Below, piece after piece: positions 8,911-16,548 of a stretch of DNA of 64,000 bases. The notes beneath the pieces were generated by a model. The model was not told where the DNA came from. It ran no database searches and saw only the letters and a list, made by a program, of their open reading frames with translations. Within the stretch, counting starts at the first letter, position 1. Each line of letters opens with the position of its first letter. Both the position numbers and the translations under genes were made by a program. The stretch is from Gluconacetobacter tumulisoli (lineage in GTDB: Bacteria > Pseudomonadota > Alphaproteobacteria > Acetobacterales > Acetobacteraceae), in contig NZ_JABEQM010000007.1 of NCBI RefSeq assembly GCF_014174155.1, positions 173,949 through 237,948 on the forward strand, in the 5' to 3' direction.

Positions 8911-9047
8911 AGGCTGTTTCAAAAGCGGATGGGCCTGCGATCCGACACGCGTTCCCCTGCGCTCCGGTGCGCGAAAACACGCGCCGGGCGTGCGGCTGCG
9001 CGGCCCTCTGGTATGGCAGGCCCGTTTTTGAAACAGTTCCTGAGGAG
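8911..9047. repeat. Imperfect inverted-repeat element, family B
   Basis: It fills the GT2-GT39 gap. The left end, GGCTGTTTCAAAAGCGG then ATGGGCCTGC, is the imperfect inverse of the right end, GCAGGCCCGTTTTTGAAACAG. The pair would fold into a 20-bp stem with an internal ACGCG/CGCGT-rich part. It looks like a MITE-type or solo insertion-sequence-derived element of about 135 bp. No ORF is inside. Confidence 0.5.
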
Positions 9048-9056
9048 GCGTAGCGG

Positions 9057-10715
9057 ATGACGCGGCTGACCTTGCGCCATTATGTGCTGCTCGCGCTGTG
9101 CGCGTTCCTGATCTTCCTGCCCGGGCGGGCGACCCTGCCGCCGCTGGACCGCGACGAACCCCGTTATATGGAAGCCAGCGCGCAGATGCTGCGCAGCGGC
9201 GATTTCATCGACGTCCGCTTCCAGGATCGTCCGCGCTACCTGCAACCGGCCGGGATCTACTGGCTGGAGGCCGCGTCGGTCGCTGCGACCGGCACGCTGC
9301 GGCAGAAGGCGGCCTGGGCCTATCGCATTCCCTCGCTGCTGGCCGTGACGGCCTCGGTCGTGCTGACGGCGTGGATCGGGGCCACCCTGTTCGGGCCGGC
9401 CAGCGGGCTGCTGGCGGCGGCGTTGCTGGCGGTCTCGGTCCTGATGACGGCCGAGGGCCGGATGGCGACGATCGACACCACCTTGCTGCTGGCGGTCCTG
9501 CTGGCCGAAACCGGATTGCTGCGCGCCTATCTGGACCGGGAACGGGACCGGCCGACGCCGCTCTCCGCCGCCCTGCTGTACTGGACGGCGCTGGGGGCCG
9601 GGCTGATGCTGAAGGGGCCCGTGGTGCTGATCCCGGGTTTCGGCACGCCGCTGGCGCTGGCGCTGGTGGAGCGGCGGACGGATTGGTGGCGGCGGCTGCG
9701 GCCGTCCTGGGGATGGGCGCTGATGCTGGCGATCGTCCTGCCCTGGTGCGTCGCCATTGGCATCCTCAGCCACGGCGATTTCTTTTCCCGTGCCGTGGGG
9801 ACCAATTTCCTCGGCAAGGTCGCCAGCGGCCAGCAGGCGCACGGACTGCCGCCGGGCTATCACCTGGCGGTCTTCGCCATCGCATTCTGGCCGGGGTCGA
9901 TCTTCGCGGCGATGGCGCTGCCGTTCGTATGGACGCGCCGGCACCTGCCGTCGGTGCGGTTCCTGCTGTGCTGGATCGTGCCGCACTGGCTGGTGTTCGA
10001 GGCGATCGCGACCAAGCTGCCGCATTACGTCCTGCCGACCTATCCGGCGATCGCCCTGCTGACCGCCGCCGCGCTCCTGACGATGCCGGCGCGCTGGTCC
10101 TGGCCGGTCAGCCGGTGGGGCCGGGGTGCGCTTGCGGTCTACGGGACGCTCTGGTTCGCGATCGGGGTGGCGCTCTGCCTGGCGGGTCCGGTCCTGCTGT
10201 GGCGGCTGGAGCATGTGATCGACCTGGCGGCGCTGATCGTCCCTGCCGGGGCACTGCCGCTGATGGGGGTTGCGCTATGGTTGCTGCTGCGGGGCGAGGC
10301 CCTGCGGGCGGCGCTGAGCGCGATCGGCGCGGCGACGATCATCCATGTCGGGCTGTTCCTGACGGTGATCCCGAACCTGCAGACGATCTGGCTCAGTCCC
10401 CGACTGGCGGCGCTGGTGGACGACTATCGGCCCTGTCCGGACACGATCGTGGCCTCGGCCTCGTACTCCGAACCCAGCCTGGTGTTCCTGGTGGGCCAGA
10501 ACACGGCGCTGGTCGGCCCCGCCGGGGCGGCCGACCTGCTGCGTGACAACCGGGCCTGCGGCCTGGCGCTGGTCGATCGCAAGGATGAACCCGTCTTTCA
10601 CGCCCGCCTGCGCCAGGACGGGCTGGATGCCATCGAATTCGGCCGCGTCACGGGCCTGAACTATTCGACGGGCAAGCATCTGGATATCGGCCTGTTCGGC
10701 CCCTCGTCCCCCTGA
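9057..10715 (+). CDS. GT39/ArnT-type membrane glycosyltransferase
   Basis: A 552-residue integral membrane enzyme of the PMT/ArnT group. The first periplasmic loop carries PPLDRDEPRYMEASAQML, whose acidic pair is the catalytic and metal-contacting signature of GT39 enzymes. About 11-12 transmembrane helices follow to residue about 430, then a soluble periplasmic tail of about 120 residues. Such enzymes move a sugar from polyprenyl phosphate to lipid A, lipid or protein on the periplasmic side. The adjoining GT2 would make the donor. The ArnA/B/D genes for aminoarabinose are not present, so the sugar need not be L-Ara4N. RBS GAGGAG precedes ATG 9057. Confidence 0.85.
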   Translation: MTRLTLRHYVLLALCAFLIFLPGRATLPPLDRDEPRYMEASAQMLRSGDFIDVRFQDRPRYLQPAGIYWLEAASVAATGTLRQKAAWAYRIPSLLAVTASVVLTAWIGATLFGPASGLLAAALLAVSVLMTAEGRMATIDTTLLLAVLLAETGLLRAYLDRERDRPTPLSAALLYWTALGAGLMLKGPVVLIPGFGTPLALALVERRTDWWRRLRPSWGWALMLAIVLPWCVAIGILSHGDFFSRAVGTNFLGKVASGQQAHGLPPGYHLAVFAIAFWPGSIFAAMALPFVWTRRHLPSVRFLLCWIVPHWLVFEAIATKLPHYVLPTYPAIALLTAAALLTMPARWSWPVSRWGRGALAVYGTLWFAIGVALCLAGPVLLWRLEHVIDLAALIVPAGALPLMGVALWLLLRGEALRAALSAIGAATIIHVGLFLTVIPNLQTIWLSPRLAALVDDYRPCPDTIVASASYSEPSLVFLVGQNTALVGPAGAADLLRDNRACGLALVDRKDEPVFHARLRQDGLDAIEFGRVTGLNYSTGKHLDIGLFGPSSP

Positions 10716-10742
10716 TCCCGGCGGGCGGGGTGAGGGCTGCGA

Positions 10743-10880
10743 TCATCCGGTGAAGAAAATCAGCGCGGTCGACAGCCCGAATGCCACTGCCAGCCCCAGA
10801 ACCCCGATGAAATCCCAGAACGTAAGTGGTCTGGCGCGATATGTACCGTCGCGCCCGTACCGGTGAAATCCCCTGAACAT
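10743..10880 (-). CDS. Small single-pass membrane protein (45 aa)
   Basis: A 45-residue ORF with an excellent ribosome site (GGAGGG, 4 nt before the ATG). The first 20 residues are basic and aromatic (RGFHRYGRDGTYRARP). The rest is one hydrophobic helix, FWDFIGVLGLAVAFGLSTAL, ending IFFTG. An in-frame upstream methionine exists but has no ribosome site. It lies convergent to the GT39 gene and divergent from the TPP riboswitch. I do not recognise the family; the strong start signal and clean topology argue that it is real. Confidence 0.55.
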   Translation of the reverse strand: MFRGFHRYGRDGTYRARPLTFWDFIGVLGLAVAFGLSTALIFFTG

Positions 10881-11063
10881 GGGACCCTCCTGCCGGGGGT
10901 GAAGTGTTCCCCCGATGACGGAAATATGGGGGGACGCCCCCCTGTTTGAAGACAGCATCAGGGGATTTCACGTAAAAAACACCGACCACACGACCTGTTG
11001 GCCCCCCGTCGGATCGTCGCATCTTGACGCGGCATCCTCCCTTCCATCATCTATCGCAATGAA

Positions 11064-11134
11064 CCGGGGTGTCCGCACATGCGGACTGAGATCAAACCCG
11101 TTGCACCTGATCTGGGTCATGCCAGCGAAGGGAG
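11064..11134 (+). promoter_or_regulatory. TPP riboswitch (THI element)
   Basis: The conserved THI-box core is plain: CCGGGGTG, ACTGAGAT, AAACCCGTTG, ACCTGATCTGGGTCATGCCA, then GCGAAGGGA. The P3 arm is the short GTCCGCACATGCGGAC hairpin. The 3' half of P1 (GAAGGGA) is also the Shine-Dalgarno sequence, only 6-8 nt before the receptor ATG at 11141. Ligand binding would therefore hide the ribosome site directly, and no separate terminator is seen. A possible promoter has -35 TTGACG at 11024 with a poor CATCAT -10. Confidence 0.95.
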
Positions 11135-11140
11135 ATCATC

Positions 11141-13579
11141 ATGAAACGCATGCGCAGACATGCGCGCACGCTGTCCGGCGTGTTTGTCCTGTCCCATATC
11201 CCGGCCCTGGCCGGGGCGGCGTCCGCTCCGGCGGCCCCTGTCTCGGTCTCCACCGTACCGGCCGCGTCGTCCGGGTCGTCGTCCGCGTCCGCGGGCGCGT
11301 CTGCCCGCCATCCTGCGGGCGAACGGATCGTGGTGACCGGCGACGGCACCTTCGCCACCGCGAACGGGCATATCGGCAACCAGCCCGGCGGCGGCCTGAT
11401 CCGGCCCGAAACCGCGACGCGGTCGGTCAGCACCCTGTCGGCGGACGCCATTGCCCGTCAGGCCCCGACCTCCAGCGCGTTCGACATGGTCGCCCTGCTG
11501 CCGGGGGCGAATGTCAGTTCGTCGGACCCGCTGGGGTTCGCCGCGCAGACCAACATCACCGTACGCGGCCTGTCCGGCGATGCCATCGGCTACGTGCTGG
11601 AAGGGATGCCGCTGAACGACATCGCCTATTATTCCGGCTATCCGGGCCAGTTCGCGGATAACGAGAATTATGACCAGATTGCCCTGGCCCAGGGGGCGGC
11701 GGACCTGGACAGCCCTGTCCTGAATGCGTCGGGCGGGCTGATGTCCCTGCGCTTCCGCGACCCGTCGCACGACGCCGGCGGGATGGTCGATGCGTCCTAC
11801 GGGTCGTATCATACCGACCGGGAATTCGCCCGGGTCGACACCGGCGAGATCGGGCACAGCGGCATCCGCGCTTTCGTGTCCTATTCCCATGGCGAGACCA
11901 GCAACTGGCGCGGGTCGGGACGCGACCGGCGCCAGCATATCGATTTCAAGGCGGTGAAGGAGTGGGGGGACGGCAACCGGGTGTCGGTGCTGGGCACCTG
12001 GAACGACGCCGTGACCAGCAACTATCCCCAGATCGACATGGCCGACTGGCATGCCTATGGCGTGTCCGGCCCGAACAATTATGCCAGCACCTACGATCCT
12101 TCAAATGCGGCCGCCGGGACGGATTACTGGCGGCTGTACCAGGACCCGTATCGCCTGTTCTATGTCGCGGCGCCGTCGCGCTTCACGCTGACGCGTGCGC
12201 TGCACCTGTCGGTGACGCCCTATGCGCAGTGGGGATATGGCAATGCCCCCGGGGGCACCGTGCTGTCCACCACCGGCAACTGGCAGGGGACGGAGGCGCT
12301 GCCTTACGCCGTGTCCATCCCCGGCGCGCAGGACGGCATGGCGACGGTCATGGCGGACTATACCCAGTCCAGCTACCGTACCGGCTTTACCTCGGCGCTG
12401 GACTGGCGGCTGGGGCGTCATCGCCTGACGATGGGGTACTGGTACGATTATTCGGACGACACCGAAACCCAGCCCTTCTCGCTGCTGCCGGCGAACGGCC
12501 ATCCGGGAAACATCTGGGCGGATTCGGCGAAAGGCACGATCCTGCTGCCCGACGGGCGGCAGCTCCTGGGCGGGGACAACCACACGATCTCGCAGGTCAG
12601 CGCCCTGTTCGTGGGCGACACGATGTCCTTCCTGAACCAGCGCCTGACGATCGAGGCCGGATTCAAGGAGGTCATGCTGTCGCGCGACGGCACGAACAAC
12701 CTGCCCGGACCCCAATACCGGTCGACCATGAACGTGGCCGAGCCGCTGCCCCGGCTGGGCGCGCGGTTCCAGATCGATCCACGGCATCAGATCTTTGCCA
12801 GCGTCAGCACGAATTTTCGCGCCCCGGCGGAATCCTCGCTGTACGATGCCTACGATCCGTCCAGCGGGGCGCTGGTCAATACGGCCAACAATACGTTGCG
12901 CAACGAATATTCGATTTCCGAGGAAGTCGGCTACCGCTATGCCGGGAACCGGGTGATCGGCAGCGTCACGTTCTTCAACTACAATTTTACGAACCGCCAG
13001 ATCCAGACGGTGGTGTCGCATAACGGATCGCTGATCGGATCGACCGTCAATGCCGGCGGCCAGACGTCGCGCGGCATCGATGTCGAGGCCGGGTTGCGGC
13101 CCTGGCACCACTTCAGCCCGTATGTGTCCGGCGAATACCTGCATGCCACGATCGACAACGACATGGCGGTGGATGGCGACCTGCTGCCCACCCGGGGCAA
13201 GACGGCCGTGCGCAGCCCGTCGCTGCAGGCCGCGATCGGCCTGACCTATGATGACGGCACGTTCTTCGGCATGGCCAGCGTCAAATATGTCGGCCATCAA
13301 TATGCGACATTCATGAACGACGAACGCATGCCCGACCATACGACCGGAAACCTGACGCTGGGATACCGGATGTCGTCGATCGGCGTGGCGCGGCATCCGG
13401 AATTCCGCCTGAACTTCATCAACATCACCGACAGCCATTATCTGTCCGGCGTCGCCAATCCGACCTTCAACGCACGCGATGCCACCGGCCGGTACGGCAC
13501 GACGATCGCGGGCGAGGCCCCGACCTATTATGTCGGCGGCGGCTTCGCGATGTTGCTGACCGGTTCGAGCGCGTTCTGA
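11141..13579 (+). CDS. TonB-dependent outer-membrane receptor under thiamine control
   Basis: An 812-residue receptor with a signal peptide of about 27 residues and a low-complexity Ala/Ser-rich linker. A TonB-box-like GERIVVTG near residue 64 precedes a plug domain (VSTLSADAIARQAPTSSAFD, LLPGANVSS, ITVRGLSGDAIGYVLEGMPL) at about residues 80-220. A 22-strand-type beta barrel with frequent aromatic and Asn/Gly turns then runs to a terminal Phe, the outer-membrane insertion signal. The TPP riboswitch and the adjacent ThiY-like gene predict uptake of thiamine or a pyrimidine precursor across the outer membrane. The substrate is inferred from regulation, not from pocket residues. Confidence 0.9.
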   Translation: MKRMRRHARTLSGVFVLSHIPALAGAASAPAAPVSVSTVPAASSGSSSASAGASARHPAGERIVVTGDGTFATANGHIGNQPGGGLIRPETATRSVSTLSADAIARQAPTSSAFDMVALLPGANVSSSDPLGFAAQTNITVRGLSGDAIGYVLEGMPLNDIAYYSGYPGQFADNENYDQIALAQGAADLDSPVLNASGGLMSLRFRDPSHDAGGMVDASYGSYHTDREFARVDTGEIGHSGIRAFVSYSHGETSNWRGSGRDRRQHIDFKAVKEWGDGNRVSVLGTWNDAVTSNYPQIDMADWHAYGVSGPNNYASTYDPSNAAAGTDYWRLYQDPYRLFYVAAPSRFTLTRALHLSVTPYAQWGYGNAPGGTVLSTTGNWQGTEALPYAVSIPGAQDGMATVMADYTQSSYRTGFTSALDWRLGRHRLTMGYWYDYSDDTETQPFSLLPANGHPGNIWADSAKGTILLPDGRQLLGGDNHTISQVSALFVGDTMSFLNQRLTIEAGFKEVMLSRDGTNNLPGPQYRSTMNVAEPLPRLGARFQIDPRHQIFASVSTNFRAPAESSLYDAYDPSSGALVNTANNTLRNEYSISEEVGYRYAGNRVIGSVTFFNYNFTNRQIQTVVSHNGSLIGSTVNAGGQTSRGIDVEAGLRPWHHFSPYVSGEYLHATIDNDMAVDGDLLPTRGKTAVRSPSLQAAIGLTYDDGTFFGMASVKYVGHQYATFMNDERMPDHTTGNLTLGYRMSSIGVARHPEFRLNFINITDSHYLSGVANPTFNARDATGRYGTTIAGEAPTYYVGGGFAMLLTGSSAF

Positions 13580-13601
13580 CCCCTTACCGACCGGAGCCGA
13601 C

Positions 13602-14582
13602 ATGATGAAAAAGCTGCTGCGTCTGCTAACGGGTCTTGCGATCGTGCTGTCCATGGTCGTGACCGGACCCGTGGCACGTGCGGATGCGCCGGAAAGCACG
13701 CCGGAAACCGTGACGGTCATCCTCGACTGGTTCCTCAACGCCGATCACGCCGCCCTGCTGGCGGCGGAGTACAGCGGCGCGTTCCGCCGTCATGGGGTGC
13801 AGGTCCGGCTGATCGCGCCAGCCGACCCCGGATCGCCGGCGCGGCTTGTGGCGGCGGGGCAGGCGGACCTGGCCATTTCCTACCAGACGCAGCTGGGCAT
13901 GCTGGCGGAACAGGGGATTCCCCTGCTGCGGGTCGGCACGCTGATCGACACGCCGCTGGACACCCTGATCGCGGCGCCGGGGATCCGTTCGCTGGCCGAC
14001 CTGAAAGGGCGGACGATCGGGATCTCGATGGCGGGGGTCGACGACGCCGTGCTGGCGACGATGCTGGGGTCCGTCGGGCTGTCGCTGTCGGATGTGCGGC
14101 AGGTCAACGTGAATTTCCAGCTGGAACAGGCGCTGATGTCGCATTCGGTCGATGCCGTGATCGGCGCGACCCGGACCTATGAATTGATCGACCTGCAGCA
14201 GAAGGGCGTCTCGCCGGTCGCATTCTACCCCGAGGAACACGGGGTGCCGCTGAATGACGAACTGATCTTCGTCGCGGCGCGCGACCATGCGCACGACCCA
14301 AAAATCGTCCGGTTCATGGCGGCGCTGGAAGAGGGGACGAATACCCTGCTGAACCATCCCGACATGATCCTGACGCAGGCGCTCCACGACCATCCGGAAC
14401 TGGACACGCCGTTGAATCGCGCCGCCTGGACGGCGATCCTGCCGCGCGTATGCAAGCAGCCGGCGGTGCTGAACGGCCGGCGCTACCGGGCGTTCATGGC
14501 CTTCCTGCGCGAACGCGGCGTGGTGCGGCGGGAACTGGATCTGTCGGCCTATGCCGTCGATCCGGCCGATGGCACGCCATAG
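13602..14582 (+). CDS. ThiY/NMT1-like periplasmic binding protein
   Basis: A 326-residue protein with a Sec signal peptide (MMKKLLRLLTGLAIVLSMVV, cut near ARA). The mature part has the NMT1/THI5-like fold markers: VTVILDWFLNADHAALLAAE near the start of the mature chain, RLVAAGQADLAISYQ, and SLADLKGRTIGIS. ThiY proteins bind formylaminopyrimidine, an HMP precursor, and deliver it to the ThiXZ ABC transporter. It begins 22 nt after the TPP-controlled receptor and would share its transcript. No permease or ATPase gene follows, which is unusual. TauA/SsuA-type sulfonate binding is the main alternative, made less likely by the riboswitch. Confidence 0.85.
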   Translation: MMKKLLRLLTGLAIVLSMVVTGPVARADAPESTPETVTVILDWFLNADHAALLAAEYSGAFRRHGVQVRLIAPADPGSPARLVAAGQADLAISYQTQLGMLAEQGIPLLRVGTLIDTPLDTLIAAPGIRSLADLKGRTIGISMAGVDDAVLATMLGSVGLSLSDVRQVNVNFQLEQALMSHSVDAVIGATRTYELIDLQQKGVSPVAFYPEEHGVPLNDELIFVAARDHAHDPKIVRFMAALEEGTNTLLNHPDMILTQALHDHPELDTPLNRAAWTAILPRVCKQPAVLNGRRYRAFMAFLRERGVVRRELDLSAYAVDPADGTP

Positions 14583-14700
14583 GGCGCGGGCCAGGTCGTG
14601 ATCCTGCCATAGGGGCAGGGGGGGACGGTCGGGGACCGTACCGATGGGCATGTCAAACGTGCCGCGGGCAGGGGGTGACCCTGCCGGGGCGGCGCGGACG

Positions 14701-14832
14701 TCAGGCGACGCGGTCGGACACGGCGGTGGCGACCATCAGGGCGGCGACGATCGGCAGAAAGGCAACCAGCGGCAGGAACGACGCGACGCCCATCGAGTTG
14801 GCGACAAGGTTACCGATTTCGTGAATAAGCAT
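14701..14832 (-). CDS. Possible small hydrophobic protein (43 aa)
   Basis: This ORF would encode MLIHEIGNLVANSMGVASFL followed by a hydrophobic helix (PLVAFLPIVAALMVATAV) and SDRVA. A weak AGGAT lies about 11 nt upstream of the ATG. It is the only plausible gene in the 648-nt stretch 14583-15230, which is more AT-rich than the rest of the window. A 10-bp inverted repeat (14851-14878) sits in its leader. It could be a small membrane protein or type I toxin-like peptide, or chance. Confidence 0.35.
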   Translation of the reverse strand: MLIHEIGNLVANSMGVASFLPLVAFLPIVAALMVATAVSDRVA

Positions 14833-14850
14833 TATCCAAAATCCTATGGG

Positions 14851-14878
14851 TTGGTGTTGGGGCGGGAACCAACACCGA
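14851..14878. promoter_or_regulatory. Inverted repeat upstream of the small ORF
   Basis: GGTGTTGG (14853-14860), an 8-nt spacer and CCAACACC (14869-14876) form a perfect 8-bp inverted repeat, extended to 10 bp with one G-U pair. It lies 20-45 nt before the ATG of the minus-strand small ORF. It could be an operator or a leader hairpin; there is no T-run, so it is not an intrinsic terminator. Confidence 0.4.
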
Positions 14879-15230
14879 ATCTCGGCGCCGTGCAACACAA
14901 AAGAATAGGAGGGCTGGTAGCCAAAAAACGCATAGTAAACGAACCATGAATATTCTGTTCATTCTGTAGACATCGGGTCCATTACTAAGCTGCGCCAGCG
15001 GAATAGGTCGCAGGGAATTGTGATGTGATTTTGGGCGACCATCGTGAGGGCCCGGAAGAGGGACCGCAAATGGCGCATATTTTGTGCAATTTGCCTAAAT
15101 TCAGGTCATTCGCCGATGTGATCGAAAAAATGCCCGCCTGTGTAGGCGCGTCGGTGGCGGAATGCCGTCATAGCGGCCGCGCCTGGGGACCGCCATCCGA
15201 AATGCAGGCCGGTTCGTCCAGGGATGCCGG

Positions 15231-15719
15231 TCAGCTTTTCGCCTTGGGCACGCGTGCCCAGGACGTCGTCATGCGCAGCCCGTGCCAGGCCGCCACGCTG
15301 TCGCACAGGAACATGCCCAGCGCGCCGACCGTGCAGGTCAGCGCGACGCCGAACATCAGGACCAGCCACCAGGCGACGGCGGAATCCCGCAGGCTGCCCA
15401 GGAACAGGACGAAGGCGGCGCCGCAGGCCGACGCCCCGCCGATCGCGCCCAGAAGGATGGCGGCGTCCAGCAGCAGGGTACGGCGATGCAGATGCGTCAG
15501 ATGCCGGTGCAGGCGGCGGCGCTGCGTGGCACTGCTGGTCTGATCCAGGTTTTCGGTCGCTTTCTCGATATGGTCGGACACGCGGGCCAGGCGCGTGTTG
15601 AACAGGTTCAGCAGCGTGCCGATGCCCGACAGCATGAAGACCGGGGTCAGCGCGGTCTGGATCAGATGGGCGACGCTGTCGACGGGCTGGTCGGGCAGCA
15701 GGGCGGGAAAGGGGGACAA
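15231..15719 (-). CDS. DUF2721 family membrane protein
   Basis: A 162-residue protein with three predicted membrane helices: about residues 18-38 (IQTALTPVFMLSGIGTLLNL), 85-112 (LLLDAAILLGAIGGASACGA and following) and 118-142. Between helices 1 and 2 lies the conserved basic segment NTRLARVSDH with RRRLHRHLTHLHRR. This matches the DUF2721 pattern (a helix, an R-x-x-R-x-x-D cytosolic loop, two helices). The function is unknown. TTG 15719 is used as start because AGGAAGGAG lies 9 nt upstream. The frame stays open further upstream without family similarity. Confidence 0.8.
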   Translation of the reverse strand: MSPFPALLPDQPVDSVAHLIQTALTPVFMLSGIGTLLNLFNTRLARVSDHIEKATENLDQTSSATQRRRLHRHLTHLHRRTLLLDAAILLGAIGGASACGAAFVLFLGSLRDSAVAWWLVLMFGVALTCTVGALGMFLCDSVAAWHGLRMTTSWARVPKAKS

Positions 15720-15854
15720 GGATGGGGCTCCTTCCTGACGGTGGCGGTTACGGCGTTGAAGCCAATCGCGGCGCGGGGTGCAACAGGGCATGGCGCCTCC
15801 GTCTTGTTTCGACCCCCCGAACCGGCCAGTCTGTCGGGCCAGGAGGGCCGACCC

Positions 15855-16100
15855 ATGTCCCATAATTACGCGACGCCGCTGACACCCGAAAGGCGCCTGG
15901 CCCGCCTGATGGCGCGCATACCGGATGACTGGGCCATCCGGATCGAGAAGGTGGCGGATGCCGATGGGCTCCTGCGCTGGCGCGCCGCGACCGGCCTGCC
16001 CGGCGTCGCGCCGCAATGGAGCGCCTTCCACGACACGCTGCCCGATGCGCTGGAGGCCGCGTGGAAGGCGGCGCGGGTCGCGCCGTCCGGCACGTCATAG
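15855..16100 (+). CDS. Conserved-looking small soluble protein (81 aa)
   Basis: An 81-residue protein behind a strong AGGAGGG site. It is acidic/basic mixed with no membrane segment or signal: MSHNYATPLTPERRLARLMA at the N terminus, then WAIRIEKVADADGLLRWRA and FHDTLPDALEAAWKAARV. The pattern (a short helix, two to three strands, then a C-terminal helix) suggests a compact alpha/beta fold. I do not recognise a named domain. It is divergent from the DUF2721 gene, with about 135 nt between the starts. Confidence 0.65.
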   Translation: MSHNYATPLTPERRLARLMARIPDDWAIRIEKVADADGLLRWRAATGLPGVAPQWSAFHDTLPDALEAAWKAARVAPSGTS

Positions 16101-16247
16101 AAGAAGAAGGCCTTGAGTTTCCGAGACTTGTGCCTATTGTAACAGTTTCGTATTTTCCTGGGCCGCCTTGTCATGGATCGTCCGGCATGAACCACCGTCC
16201 GGTATCGGCGTCCGTCGGGGGGAAGCGGGGCATATTTCCATATCGTA

Positions 16248-16277
16248 TTGACTTTCCTGATCTGTTGTCCCTAATCT
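16248..16277 (+). promoter_or_regulatory. Candidate promoter in the gap before the GGDEF/EAL gene
   Basis: TTGACT (16248-16253) is followed after 18 nt by TAATCT (16272-16277), inside an AT-richer patch. The gap 16101-16548 (448 nt) shows no other gene-like feature. If used, this promoter would give a leader of about 260 nt before the start at 16549. Confidence 0.3.
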
Positions 16278-16548
16278 TTTCGGAGTGTTGCCGTCACATG
16301 CGGGCATCCTGGCGGAGTTTCGGTGGGGGGATGGATGTGCCCGCGCGCCCGTCGAGGACATCATGCGACTGGCCGGTCCTGGCATGCGTTGCGTCCTCCC
16401 GTTGGTCCTTTCCGTCATGTGACGACACGTATCGGGGGCATTCCCTCGGCGCAGGCGGATCTGTCGCCGACCCTGCGCGCAGGCTATCGATTTCTTTCGT
16501 CGGCGCGCATGTCTTCACGGTGAAACGGCGAGAATCTGGATCGAATGG

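Noticed and set aside
8911..9047. Rho-independent terminator for the F0/GT2 operon.
   Set aside because: The stem is long and imperfect, with no T-run after the 3' arm; a transposon-derived repeat explains the structure better.
14644..14949. Plus-strand ORF of 101 codons in the gap after the ThiY-like gene.
   Set aside because: Its composition is that of a high-GC shadow (Gly/Asp/Arg-rich), it lacks a ribosome site, and it lies opposite the small hydrophobic ORF.
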